64,000 nucleotides of DNA from Burkholderiales bacterium. GTDB lineage: Bacteria > Pseudomonadota > Gammaproteobacteria > Burkholderiales > SG8-41. The DNA lies in the NCBI GenBank assembly GCA_019744975.1, contig JAIETP010000003.1, positions 62,001-126,000 of the forward strand, given 5' to 3'. Under the pieces are notes generated by a model that was given only the letters and a program-made list of their open reading frames with translations, searched no databases and was not told where the DNA came from. A program made the translations under genes and the position numbers. Positions 8,141 through 18,993 of this stretch are shown one piece after another (position 1 is the stretch's first letter; every line of letters begins with the position of its first letter).

Positions 8141-8620
8141 TTATTCACCACGCCCGTCGCGCCTGAAGGGATTGCCAGGCGGCAGCTCGTTCAGCACCGC
8201 CCAGAATGCGCCGACCTGTCTCACCGCCTCGACAAAGGCCTGGAACTTCACCGGCTTGACCACATACGCATTGATGTTCAGGTCATAACAGTTGCGCAAA
8301 TCCTGGTCTTCGCGCGAGGACGTCATCACCACCACCGGGATCTTTTTCAGCAACGGGTCCCCTTTCAGCTGCCGCAGCACTTCCAGCCCGTCGACGCGGG
8401 GCATTTTAAGATCCAGCAGCACAACAGCCGGGCTGCCATCCGGCCGACCGGCAAATTCACCGCGACGGTACAGATAGTCCAGCGCCTCGGCGCCATCCCG
8501 CAAATGCAGCACCTCATTGGCCATGTGCGACAGCGCCTTCAGCGTGAGTTCGGCGTCATGGGCATCATCTTCAACGAGCAGTATACGGGCCAGGGTATTG
8601 ATGGTTTTCTCCTCGATCAC
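8141..8620 (-). CDS. single-domain (Rcp1-type) response regulator
   Basis: A 159-residue stand-alone receiver domain. Conserved acidic pair VEDDAHDAEL, phospho-acceptor Asp in VVLLDLKMPRVDGLEVL, Thr/Ser in VVMTSS and Lys in VVKPVKF are all present. The insertion between strands (ALDYLYRRGEFAGRPDG) is the signature of Rcp1/CheY-like partners of phytochrome-type kinases. There is no output domain, so it relays phosphate or binds another protein. The best start is GTG 8620, 17 bp after the kinase stop, so the two genes are almost certainly cotranscribed. Confidence 0.9.
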   Translation of the reverse strand: MIEEKTINTLARILLVEDDAHDAELTLKALSHMANEVLHLRDGAEALDYLYRRGEFAGRPDGSPAVVLLDLKMPRVDGLEVLRQLKGDPLLKKIPVVVMTSSREDQDLRNCYDLNINAYVVKPVKFQAFVEAVRQVGAFWAVLNELPPGNPFRRDGRGE

Positions 8621-8637
8621 GTTTGCCGTGGCCGCGG

Positions 8638-10446
8638 TTACGCCGCCCGCAGCGTGAAATAAAACGTGGCACCACGCTCCAGCGTCGCTTCCGCCCAGGT
8701 CCGGCCACCGTGCCGCGCGATGATGCGCCGGACATTGGCGAGGCCAATGCCCGTGCCCTCGAACTGGTCTGCCCGGTGCATGCGTTGGAACACACCAAAA
8801 AGTTTATCTGCGTATTTCATTTCAAATCCGACACCGTTGTCGCGCACAAACAGGATCAACCGCCCTTCTTCCTCACCCAGGCTGCCGATTTCAATCCGTG
8901 CCGGATCCCGGGGGCGGGTATATTTCACCGCATTCCCCAGCAGGTTGGCAAACACCTGCCTCAGCATCACCGGATCACCACGAACGACCGGCAGCGCTTG
9001 TACGGTCCAGGCGATGTTGCGCTGCCCTGTATCCGGCGCCATGGCCTGGATGGTTTCCTCGACCAATGCGTCGAGCGCAACACTGCTTTCAATCAGCTCG
9101 ACCCGTCCCATGCGTGAAAACGCCAGCAGATCATCGATGAGCTGCCCCATTTTCCGGCTGGCATCGGTCACCACCTGCAGATAACGCTGCGCCTCGCCAG
9201 TCAGCCGCCCCTGGCTCTCGCCGGCCAGCAATTCGATATAACCGTCGATATGGCGCAGCGGCATGCGCAGATCATGTGACACCGAATAGGCAAACGATTC
9301 CAGTTCCCTGTTGGTGGCCGCCAGCTGCGCGGTGCGCTCCGTCACGCGGCGCTCAAGATCGGTATTGAGTTGCTCGATCACCTCGCGCTGCTCCTGGATC
9401 AGGCCGAAATCGTGGTCCAGGGCGGCCATCAGCCCGCCGATTTCGCCGCGCGGATAAGGCTGACCGATGCGCGCGCTGAAATCGCCACCGCTGAAGCGAG
9501 TGACCGCTGCATTGATGCGTGCAATCTGCCGACGGATGCCCATCTCGGACAATGCCCAGGCACCAACAACCACCAGTAACAGTACGACCGCCAGCGCAGT
9601 CAGCGACTGCTTTAGGTTGCGGTTCGCCACCGTGAGCAAGTCCGTACGGGCAACCCCGACCAGGACACGCAGGCCGGCTTCCGGGAATTCCGGCAAATCG
9701 CTGACAGCCCAGATCCGCGACACTCCGCCAAAGGTGATGTCCTGTTGCACATTCTCGCCGCGGCCGTTCAGCGCAAAACGCGCCAGTGGCGTGTCCGCGA
9801 TGGAGGAGCCGGGTAATTTCCCGCCCTCGGGGTTCCACGACAGGATCATGCCTTGGCTGTCCATCAAGGCAATCACCGCGCCGTTGAACGGCAGGGTTTT
9901 TGCGCGGGACCGCATGAATTCCTCGAGGTTCAGCGAAGCCAGCAACACAAACCGCGGCTCACCGGTTTCATTCCGCACTGCATAGGCCACCTGCATGACC
10001 GCAATGCCGGTCAGCCTACCGAATACGGGTTCAACTGCCAGTGGCGGGGCATCCGGCTTCATCACCGCCTGGAAATAGCGGCGGTCGGTGAGATTCAGCT
10101 TGCGGCCGGTGCGCAGCGAATCACAAAACAGATTGCCGTCCGGCAGGATCGTCAGTATCCCCGTGTATTGCGGATGTTCCTTCAGCACATCATTCAGAAA
10201 GATGGAACAGGCGGCCTTGTCCGGCCGGTCAAAATCCCTTGCCCTGGACAAACCGTAATGCAATTGCGCAGTGCCGCGCACCATGTCTTTCAGTTCATGC
10301 GCCACACGTCCGGCCTCGGCGCTCAGCCGGTGCGCTGCTTCGGCAATTTCGGCATCACGACGTTCGACGAAATGGAACACGCTCACCAGCGCGGGAATCA
10401 GCGTTGCGAACATGATCAGCAGCAACAATCGGACGCGAATACTCAT
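8638..10446 (-). CDS. dCache sensor histidine kinase
   Basis: A 602-residue membrane sensor kinase. TM1 is at residues 5-25. A double-Cache periplasmic sensor (about 30-275) contains LPDGNLFCDS and NLTDRRYFQAV. TM2 is near 280-300, with a HAMP domain near 300-352 and a coiled coil to 385. HisKA has the acceptor His391 in FAYSVSHDLRMPLRHIDGY. The ATPase domain shows NLLGNAVKYT, DNGVGFEM and GTGIGLANV. The SHDLRMPLRHI form is typical of kinases that signal to Rcp1-type receivers such as the one encoded 17 bp downstream. The ligand is unknown; dCache domains often bind amino acids or organic acids. Confidence 0.92.
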   Translation of the reverse strand: MSIRVRLLLLIMFATLIPALVSVFHFVERRDAEIAEAAHRLSAEAGRVAHELKDMVRGTAQLHYGLSRARDFDRPDKAACSIFLNDVLKEHPQYTGILTILPDGNLFCDSLRTGRKLNLTDRRYFQAVMKPDAPPLAVEPVFGRLTGIAVMQVAYAVRNETGEPRFVLLASLNLEEFMRSRAKTLPFNGAVIALMDSQGMILSWNPEGGKLPGSSIADTPLARFALNGRGENVQQDITFGGVSRIWAVSDLPEFPEAGLRVLVGVARTDLLTVANRNLKQSLTALAVVLLLVVVGAWALSEMGIRRQIARINAAVTRFSGGDFSARIGQPYPRGEIGGLMAALDHDFGLIQEQREVIEQLNTDLERRVTERTAQLAATNRELESFAYSVSHDLRMPLRHIDGYIELLAGESQGRLTGEAQRYLQVVTDASRKMGQLIDDLLAFSRMGRVELIESSVALDALVEETIQAMAPDTGQRNIAWTVQALPVVRGDPVMLRQVFANLLGNAVKYTRPRDPARIEIGSLGEEEGRLILFVRDNGVGFEMKYADKLFGVFQRMHRADQFEGTGIGLANVRRIIARHGGRTWAEATLERGATFYFTLRAA

Positions 10447-10758
10447 GCACCCAGACTACTGGAAAACCCGAAAGCAGGGAAAGGTATATGCCTTACCAGC
10501 AGTACAAACAGGCAGCCGGTATCAACATGCGGACACTACCAACTTGAGGATGCCGTGAAAGATGTCTGCAAGCGCCGTTCAGCGCTTCGCGGGAGTCAAG
10601 GTGCCGCGGTTGTAATCCTTGTCGCCGGGCATCACACAGCGGCCAATCCCGAACAGGCACTCTGGGCCAGCGCTGCAGGTGCAAACAGCGCAAGCGGCTG
10701 GCATTGCCGCAGCAATGCTCATGAAATCATGGCCGGGTACGGTCGCGTTTCTTGAGGG
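10447..10758. other. 312-bp region between kinase and alaS
   Basis: Region between the kinase start and the alaS stop. The only thing worth noting is a short Cys-rich frame on the minus strand (separate entry). No terminator with a T-run or known repeat was seen. Confidence 0.5.
10579..10722 (-). CDS. candidate small Cys-rich protein (47 aa)
   Basis: A minus-strand frame opening 36 bp after the alaS stop. It contains a dense cysteine cluster, CAVCTCSAGPEC, followed by C in GIGRCVMPG, and ends GTLTPAKR. Five Cys fall within about 20 residues, which could bind metal or form disulfides. There is no clear Shine-Dalgarno and I recognise no family, so this could be chance. If real, it would be read through from alaS. 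Confidence 0.25.
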   Translation of the reverse strand: MSIAAAMPAACAVCTCSAGPECLFGIGRCVMPGDKDYNRGTLTPAKR

Positions 10759-13413
<2,655 letters not shown>

Positions 13414-13521
13414 TTAAGGTGACTGGTGAAAACCAGATAAGGCGCAGATTTTAAACCAGTTTTACCGCTGCATCCGCAAGCAGCAGCCCGCGCCGGAACC
13501 ATTACGGTCCGGCGGTCTCGC

Positions 13522-13737
13522 TCAGCGTGCGCTGAGGCGTGCCATACGTTCCGCCCAACGCTGTGTCGCAGCGTCTGCTTCAGCCGTTTGCGAAGCGGCC
13601 ACAGAAACGACGGGCACCGGTGCCGCAATAACTTCCTGGATTGCAAAAAAACCGGTCGACAGCAGATCGCAGGCGGCGATGGTCATTGCCGTCCAGAAAA
13701 CCAGCAAGTCTTTGTTTTTAAACAATTCTTTAATCAC
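13522..13737 (-). CDS. small membrane-anchored hypothetical protein
   Basis: 71 residues: short basic N-terminus (MIKELFKNKDLL), one hydrophobic segment (VFWTAMTIAACDLLSTGFF), then an Ala/Val-rich linker and a polar C-terminus ending RWAERMARLSAR. It lies between recX and alaS on the same strand, and its start is 30 bp after the recX stop. No family recognised. The start ATG has GAAGGAGAATG-like purines upstream, which supports translation. Confidence 0.5.
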   Translation of the reverse strand: MIKELFKNKDLLVFWTAMTIAACDLLSTGFFAIQEVIAAPVPVVSVAASQTAEADAATQRWAERMARLSAR

Positions 13738-13767
13738 CGCATTCTCCTTCTTATCTCCTGCTTATGC

Positions 13768-14220
13768 TTACTCATCTTTTGCCAAACCGCGGAGCAACTT
13801 CGTAATGACTTCGCTGCTGAATCCACGCCCCAGTAAAAACCGCGCCTGTTTCGCACGCTCCGCCGCACCCGCCGGCAGCACCTTGAATTTCCTGCGCCAC
13901 ACATCCCGCGCTGCTTCCAGTTCACCGTCCTTCAGTGCCGCGACCGTTGAATTGATCACTTCAGCAGCTACACCTTTTACCTGCAGATCGCGGCGGATGC
14001 GTGCCATCCCGTAACGACTGCGCCGCGCATGCACCATCTGCTCTGCCGCGCGCTGTTCCGACAACCAGCCGCGCTGCGTGAAATCATCCAGGACCTCCGC
14101 GATTTCCGCCTCTGACTCAGCGTGCGGCGCGAGCTTTAGCGTCAACTCGTGACGGGTATACTCGCGCCGCGCCAAGTGCCTGAGTGCACGGGCCCTGAGA
14201 CTGGGTTCTTTAGAACTCAT
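13768..14220 (-). CDS. recX: RecA regulator RecX
   Basis: 150 residues of three-helix repeats that bind in the groove of RecA filaments and limit their growth. Family features are the opening LRARALRHLARREYTRHEL, FTQRGWLSEQRAAEQMVHARRSRYGMARIRRDL and the terminal FLLGRGFSSEVITKLLRG. It is placed 164 bp downstream of recA, the usual arrangement. That gap shows neither a terminator nor another gene, so recX may be expressed by readthrough from recA. Confidence 0.93.
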   Translation of the reverse strand: MSSKEPSLRARALRHLARREYTRHELTLKLAPHAESEAEIAEVLDDFTQRGWLSEQRAAEQMVHARRSRYGMARIRRDLQVKGVAAEVINSTVAALKDGELEAARDVWRRKFKVLPAGAAERAKQARFLLGRGFSSEVITKLLRGLAKDE

Positions 14221-14384
14221 CTCATAAACGGCCTGCGCTTGCCATGACTTTGTCGCCCGCTATGTTCCTCCTCGCCTTACCTTTCGGTAATGTCTCGTCG
14301 GAGCCTCGCGTGCTTCGCGTCATGTCTGCGCTCGGCGCGTTTCTGAAATGAGTTCGCTTTGGTTGATAACAGAAATCAGATCGC

Positions 14385-15467
14385 CTACTGCCCGGACGCT
14401 TTTTTCCGCGCGACCGGATCCGACTCAACAACTTCCAGCGGCGGCTTCTTGACTTCACCGGTCACCGCCGGGCCACCGGAAACACCGACCGCAGCACGGA
14501 TCCGCGCTTCGATTTCGTTGGCCATTTTCGGATTTTCCTTCAGGTATTCGCGGGTGTTGTCCTTGCCCTGACCGATGCGATCCTTGCCGTAGGAATACCA
14601 GGCGCCGGATTTTTCAATGATGTTGTGGATCACGCCGAGTTCGATGATCTCGCCTTCGCGCGAAATGCCTTCGCCGTAGAGAATGTCGAATTCAGCCTGG
14701 CGGAACGGCGGCGCCACCTTGTTCTTGACGATCTTGGCGCGGGTCTCGGAACCGATGACCTCCTCGCCCTTCTTGATCGAACCGATGCGACGGATGTCGA
14801 TACGCACCGAGGCGTAGAACTTCAGCGCATTGCCGCCGGTGGTGGTTTCGGGATTGCCGAACATCACGCCGATTTTCATGCGGATCTGGTTGATGAAAAT
14901 CACCAGCGTGTTGGAACGTTTGATGTTGGCGGTGAGCTTCCGGAGCGCCTGCGACATCAGCCGCGCCTGCAGGCCCATCTGCGGCTCGCCCATTTCGCCT
15001 TCGATCTCGGCGCGCGGCACCAGTGCCGCCACCGAGTCGATCACCACCACGTCAACCGAGCCCGAACGCACCAGCATGTCGGCGATTTCCAGTGCCTGCT
15101 CGCCGTTGTCCGGCTGGGAGATGATCAGTTCATCGACCTTGACGCCCAGCTTGCCGGCATATTGGGGATCCAGCGCATGTTCGGCGTCGATGAACGCGGC
15201 CGAACCACCGAGTTTCTGCATTTGTGCGATCACCGACAGCGTCAGCGTGGTTTTGCCCGAGGATTCCGGGCCGTAGATTTCAACCACCCGGCCGCGCGGC
15301 AGGCCGCCGATGCCCAGACCGATGTCAAGGCCCAGCGAACCCGTCGATACCGCCTGAATGTCCCGCGCGATGTCGGCTTCGCCCATACGCATGACCGAGC
15401 CTTTGCCGAATTGTTTTTCGATTTGCGACAGTGCCGCCGCGAGTGCCTTGCTTTTGTTTTCGTCCAT
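14385..15467 (-). CDS. recA: recombinase RecA
   Basis: 360 residues, full length. DNA strand exchange and SOS co-protease. Visible are [19 protein letters not shown], the Walker A loop [11 protein letters not shown], Walker [19 protein letters not shown], loop L1/L2 with [19 protein letters not shown] and [12 protein letters not shown], and an acidic/basic C-terminal tail. Upstream (minus strand) are a good TATAAT and a LexA-type operator, indicating damage-inducible expression. The preceding gene, pncC, ends 189 bp upstream. Confidence 0.98.
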   Translation of the reverse strand: MDENKSKALAAALSQIEKQFGKGSVMRMGEADIARDIQAVSTGSLGLDIGLGIGGLPRGRVVEIYGPESSGKTTLTLSVIAQMQKLGGSAAFIDAEHALDPQYAGKLGVKVDELIISQPDNGEQALEIADMLVRSGSVDVVVIDSVAALVPRAEIEGEMGEPQMGLQARLMSQALRKLTANIKRSNTLVIFINQIRMKIGVMFGNPETTTGGNALKFYASVRIDIRRIGSIKKGEEVIGSETRAKIVKNKVAPPFRQAEFDILYGEGISREGEIIELGVIHNIIEKSGAWYSYGKDRIGQGKDNTREYLKENPKMANEIEARIRAAVGVSGGPAVTGEVKKPPLEVVESDPVARKKASGQ

Positions 15468-15557
15468 GATGCCCTCTCAGTTCTTTTTCCGGTTCAGTCG
15501 TGCAGTTCAGTCGGAACAGCACTTAGTGGTGATGCTTTTTGCTCAGGTGATGGCCGC

Positions 15558-15598
15558 ATTATACATAAATTTTCAGAAAATGCTGGGTATTTATACAG
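15558..15598 (-). promoter_or_regulatory. recA promoter with LexA (SOS) box
   Basis: On the minus strand, CTGTATAAATACCCAG (15583-15598) fits the CTG-N10-CAG LexA operator. It is followed about 20 nt later by a perfect TATAAT (15558-15563), so LexA would cover the -35 region. It lies about 95-130 nt before the recA start codon. Confidence 0.8.
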
Positions 15599-15634
15599 TA
15601 GTGTGTAAATCACCAGATAAATAATTAAATTATC

Positions 15635-15651
15635 AATAAAAACAAATACTT
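15635..15651 (-). repeat. AT-rich intergenic motif, copy 2
   Basis: Exact AAGTATTTGTTTTTATT on the minus strand, 5 bp after the pncC stop codon and upstream of the recA promoter. Confidence 0.8.
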
Positions 15652-15656
15652 ATAAT

Positions 15657-16157
15657 CTATTTCAACACTGCAGGCAGTAAACCGAGCACCCCATTCAGTG
15701 CAAATTCTGTCGATCCCCGGCGCACCGCTTCACGGTCGCCCGGGAAGTGCCGCGTCGCACTTTTCGGCTCGCCGTTTTTGACGCCCCAGGCAAAACATAC
15801 CGTGCCCACCGGCTTCTCTGCGGTACCGCCCGAGGGGCCCGCCGTGCCACTCACCGCCACTGCAATCTGCGCATGACTGTTGGCCAGCGCGCCGGTCACC
15901 ATTTCGCGCACCGTCTGCTCCGATACTGCGCCATGCGTGCCCAGTGTCTGCTGGCTGACGCCGAGCATTTCGCGTTTGGAGATATAGGTATAAGTCACGA
16001 AGCCGCGCTCGAACCACTGCGAACTGCCGGGCACCGCCGTCACCGCCTGCGCCACCCAGCCCCCCGTGCACGATTCCGCCGTCGCCAGCATCAGGCCCTG
16101 CGCCTTCAGCGCCACGCCCACCTGCTCCGCCAGTTCAATGAGCTTTTTGTCCGGCAT
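15657..16157 (-). CDS. pncC: nicotinamide-nucleotide amidohydrolase (CinA C-terminal family)
   Basis: 166 residues, the stand-alone C-terminal CinA domain that deamidates NMN for NAD recycling. Typical segments are LMLATAESCTGGWVAQAVT near the N-terminus, WFERGFVTYTYISKREMLGV, HGAVSEQTVREMVTGAL and AVAVSGTAGPSGGTAEKPVGTVCFAW. Length matches PncC. It normally follows pgpA directly; here a 269-bp inverted-repeat element separates them. Confidence 0.92.
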   Translation of the reverse strand: MPDKKLIELAEQVGVALKAQGLMLATAESCTGGWVAQAVTAVPGSSQWFERGFVTYTYISKREMLGVSQQTLGTHGAVSEQTVREMVTGALANSHAQIAVAVSGTAGPSGGTAEKPVGTVCFAWGVKNGEPKSATRHFPGDREAVRRGSTEFALNGVLGLLPAVLK

Positions 16158-16170
16158 CGTCAGTTCTCCC

Positions 16171-16439
16171 AGGGTCTGCTAACCATTATTTCATGAGTGC
16201 GACGGCGACGATTTGGCCTCAGGGCTAGGAGCGTCGAGTGCCGTTTGCCCCTTGGCAAACAAGCGAAGGCGCGACAACGCACTGGGGTCAAATCGTCCCG
16301 TCCCTCCGGGTTGTGGCCAAAATCGCCACTGGCTGCGTTGCTTGCCTTGCCCATATTCTCGATATGGGCCGCAGCAAGCGCCTTACCTCTGACGATTTTG
16401 GCCACAACGCATCTCACGAAATAATGGTTAGCAGACCCT
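16171..16439. repeat. MITE-like inverted-repeat element, copy B
   Basis: 269 bp, opposite orientation to copy A and the same length. Its ends read AGGGTCTGCTAACC and GGTTAGCAGACCCT. Relative to copies A and C (AGGGCCTGTTAACC / GGTTAACAGGCCCT), two positions have changed, and both ends carry the matching change. An internal hairpin GTTTGCC/GGCAAAC is at 16243-16260. The pgpA stop codon (TAG, minus strand, 16438-16440) uses the last bases of the element. Confidence 0.87.
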
Positions 16440-16932
16440 AATCCAGCCAAGCGTACAAAGCCGCAAGCACCAGCAGCGTATACGCCGCGGCAATCAGGTC
16501 ATCCCACATCACGCCGAAACCGTTTTTCAGCGTGCGGTCATAGTAACGAATGGGCGGCGGCTTGAAGATGTCAAAAAACCGGAACACCACAAACGCAAAG
16601 GCCTGCCAGTAAGCGCCTGGCGGCACAAAAAACAATACCAGAAAAAACGCCACGACTTCATCCCACACCATGCCGCCGTGGTCCGCCGCACCCAGCGCGC
16701 GGCCGGTGACCGCGCAGGCCCAGGCACCGAGCCAGAACAGCGCAACGATCACGGCCAGGAAGGTCCACGCATCCAGTCGCGGCTGCAGCACATGGAACAG
16801 CGGGATCGCCAGCAATGTGCCGAAGGTGCCGGGAGCGAAGTGAATCAGGCCGATGCCGCCGCCGAAGGCGATGAAATGCGCGGGGTGGCTGTAGACGAAG
16901 CGCAGGCTGGGACGGACGATAGATTCGGACAT
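16438..16932 (-). CDS. pgpA: phosphatidylglycerophosphatase A
   Basis: 164-residue integral membrane phosphatase making phosphatidylglycerol from its phosphate. Signatures are GGGIGLIHFAPGTFGTLLAIPLF near residue 25, WDEVVAFFLVLFFVPP, FRFFDIFKPPPI and MWDDLIAAAYTLLVL. It normally lies next to thiL; in this genome thiL is about 8 kb away, beyond an accessory island. Its last codon and stop fall exactly at the edge of repeat copy B, so the native 3' end may have been altered by the insertion. Function is probably unaffected because the membrane domain is complete. Confidence 0.93.
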   Translation of the reverse strand: MSESIVRPSLRFVYSHPAHFIAFGGGIGLIHFAPGTFGTLLAIPLFHVLQPRLDAWTFLAVIVALFWLGAWACAVTGRALGAADHGGMVWDEVVAFFLVLFFVPPGAYWQAFAFVVFRFFDIFKPPPIRYYDRTLKNGFGVMWDDLIAAAYTLLVLAALYAWLD

Positions 16933-16943
16933 GAACGCGCCGC

Positions 16944-17363
16944 TCAGTCCTGCCAGGGATTGACCACTGGAACCTTCAAATCACGGAAGTGCCGTACATT
17001 GCGCGTCGCCAGCGTGGCACGCCGCGCCAGCGCAATTCCCGCAATCTGGGTGTCGCGCACATCGACCGGCCGGCCGGCCTTTTGCCGCGTCGCCGCCAGG
17101 GCGGCTGCCGCCGCAGCCGCGGCGCTGTCGAAATCCAGCACCCGGTTCTCCAGATCGTCTTCGAGCAGGCGCTCGAACGCGGATTCCAGCGCCTGCCGCC
17201 TGCGCCCCTTCGGCAACAGGTTGAGGCCGAAACGCGCTTCAAACAGGGTCACACTGGTAATCCACACTGATTCCGGCGGCTGGCGATCCAGCCAGTCGAT
17301 GACCGGAACATCCGGCGCCGTGCGCATCAGCGCCGACAGCACATTGGTGTCGAGAATGATCAC
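16944..17363 (-). CDS. fitB: PIN-domain toxin, FitB/VapC family
   Basis: A 139-residue ribonuclease toxin of the type II VapC group. PIN acidic residues are Asp5 (IILDTNVLSAL), Glu42 (TLFEARFG) and Asp104 (VDVRDTQIAGIA), with NVRHF at the C-terminus. The poly-Ala helix (SAAAAAAAALAA) is normal for this branch. Its start overlaps the antitoxin stop by 4 bp (GTGA/ATGA-type coupling). The neighbouring RHH antitoxin makes this a FitAB-type pair. It ends 11 bp before pgpA begins. Confidence 0.9.
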   Translation of the reverse strand: MIILDTNVLSALMRTAPDVPVIDWLDRQPPESVWITSVTLFEARFGLNLLPKGRRRQALESAFERLLEDDLENRVLDFDSAAAAAAAALAATRQKAGRPVDVRDTQIAGIALARRATLATRNVRHFRDLKVPVVNPWQD

Positions 17364-17608
17364 CGGCTGAAATCGGCGGATCGTGCGGCATCGCCGCGCA
17401 ATTCGGGCAGATCGCCGGCAAGGCCGGTTTTGCTGAACCGCGCCGCGATGCGCGAACCCAGCTTCGGCTGCGCACGGTTGGATTCCTTCGCCGCATTGCG
17501 CAGGATCTGCCTCACCTCCTCCTCCATGCTGCGCCCGTGGCGCTCGGCACGGCGCTTCAGGCGGGCCTTGACCTCATCCTCGAGATGGCGGACTACGAAC
17601 TGGGCCAT
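17360..17608 (-). CDS. fitA: ribbon-helix-helix antitoxin, FitA-like
   Basis: 82 residues: an N-terminal Arc/MetJ-type ribbon-helix-helix DNA-binding domain (QFVVRHLEDEVKARLKRRAERHGRSMEEEVRQIL) followed by a C-terminal toxin-binding tail that reads ...GSRIAARFSKTGLAGDLPELRG. That layout is diagnostic of FitA. It should repress its own operon; a candidate operator lies 28 bp upstream. It pairs with the PIN toxin, whose start overlaps its end. Confidence 0.88.
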   Translation of the reverse strand: MAQFVVRHLEDEVKARLKRRAERHGRSMEEEVRQILRNAAKESNRAQPKLGSRIAARFSKTGLAGDLPELRGDAARSADFSR

Positions 17609-17910
17609 GATCCGGCTCCCTCATGAAAGCAGAAAGATATCACGATATCAATTAACGTCGAACAAGTCAAAAAGGCCCGAGTTATCCCAAGAGTCAAATC
17701 AAAGCTTCCCAGTTGAAACACCTGCTGGCGACAGGTGTGCCATTGAGGCCGTTGCCCATGCTGCTGCGTCATATCCGGGCTTAAAGTCACCTTTGGTTGC
17801 CTATTCGGCGCTAGCCTCCCCATATTGTGCAGTGATCTTCGCTGGAGTAGGCTATTTATCGGATTGCCGGTAGATTTTCCGAAACGAGCGTCGTTTTTGG
17901 AGTCTCTCTT
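17609..17910. other. 302-bp region between fitA and the secreted-protein cluster
   Basis: Divergent intergenic region. Apart from the fitA operator candidate, I see no gene, hairpin terminator or repeat. It must hold the promoters for fitAB (left) and for the cluster (right); no consensus promoter stands out. Confidence 0.5.
17636..17649. promoter_or_regulatory. candidate FitA operator
   Basis: GATATCACGATATC: two GATATC half-sites with a 2-bp spacer, 28 bp before the fitA start. This resembles the short palindromes used by VapB/FitA autorepressors. Confidence 0.5.
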
Positions 17911-18909
17911 GTGAGCAAGTATGCGATTTTTTTTGTCTGCATTCTTAGTACGGTCGCCACCCTCTCAGTGTCGGTCGGTGCCCACGCGCAAGTTCGTGGT
18001 CGCTGCGTTCCCTCGCCTCCCTGCTACTGCAGCGACGAATGTTTGCGCTGTGGGCCTGGAGGCTGTCGTTCGTCAGGCGGTACCAGTGGTGGCGGCCAGA
18101 CTACGCCAACCCATGACTTCGAAGCCGAGCGCCGCGCACAGGAAGAAGCACAGCGCAAGCGCGAAGAAGACGAACGCATCGAGGCACAACGCCAGCAGGC
18201 AGAGCGCGATAGAAAATTCAAGGAAGCGCGCGACGCGGCCGCCAAAGGCCTGAAAAGCGCAACGCCCGGTGGCAATAGCAACACATTCGGATTAAAAGAG
18301 GCCACTCCTTCGGCATCGGAATTGCGCACAGCCGATCCGCGAGTAGATCGTGATCTTACAGGTCAACGAGCGGCATGGAAGCAGATTCACTGTGCCGCAT
18401 CGATACTCTCGCCCGCGTTGGCAGCACTAAAGCCACCCGATGGCAGGCCCATCGATTTTAACGAATACCGTTATCTTGCGAATGAGGCGTTGAATGCCTT
18501 GAACGGTCAGCGCCTTGGGGTGCAATGCGCGCCAGCGCCTGAGATGCCGCAGGCATCAAACCGCGCGCCCGACATGGATCGCGCCATTGCGTCGCAGCGC
18601 CGTTTGATCGAACGCGCCAATACCGCTGTTACGCAACTGGAAGATGCGGTGCGTGCACGGCAAACGCGTTCGGCTGACGATGAGCGGATTGCCCAAGTCT
18701 ATGCGCAACAGCAAGCCAACGCTGCCGCGATCGACAAAAACATTGCACCGATCCGCGAGCAGCAACGTCAGATCAACCAGAAGCGTGAGCGCAAGCCCGG
18801 AGAAGCATCTGATCCTGCAGCACAGCAGGAGGCGCGTGCGCGGCGAAAACTGGATGAGGTGGTTCAGGACGTGAAAAAATTTAGCCAGGATTATAGTGTG
18901 AAATTTTAA
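17911..18909 (+). CDS. secreted Cys-rich, coiled-coil protein of unknown family
   Basis: 332 residues. Signal peptide about 1-26 (hydrophobic core, cleavage near AHA-QV). A Cys-rich, Gly/Ser-rich stretch follows (CVPSPPCYCSDECLRCGPGGC). Residues about 70-110 form a charged coiled coil (EAERRAQEEAQRKREEDER), then a linker with GLKSATPG and FGLKEATPSASELRTADPRVDRDL. A second helical region (about 215-320) is rich in Gln/Arg. GTG start with GGAG upstream. First gene of the cluster of exported proteins that runs to 24.3 kb. No family recognised, and only export and extended helices can be claimed. Confidence 0.75.
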   Translation: MSKYAIFFVCILSTVATLSVSVGAHAQVRGRCVPSPPCYCSDECLRCGPGGCRSSGGTSGGGQTTPTHDFEAERRAQEEAQRKREEDERIEAQRQQAERDRKFKEARDAAAKGLKSATPGGNSNTFGLKEATPSASELRTADPRVDRDLTGQRAAWKQIHCAASILSPALAALKPPDGRPIDFNEYRYLANEALNALNGQRLGVQCAPAPEMPQASNRAPDMDRAIASQRRLIERANTAVTQLEDAVRARQTRSADDERIAQVYAQQQANAAAIDKNIAPIREQQRQINQKRERKPGEASDPAAQQEARARRKLDEVVQDVKKFSQDYSVKF

Positions 18910-18993
18910 AGCGGCAAGCCTGAAGTTGCGGCTGCAACCCTCACGAAGGCTTGAAAAATGAATCGCGACACAATCCATACGGCAGGAGCCTTC

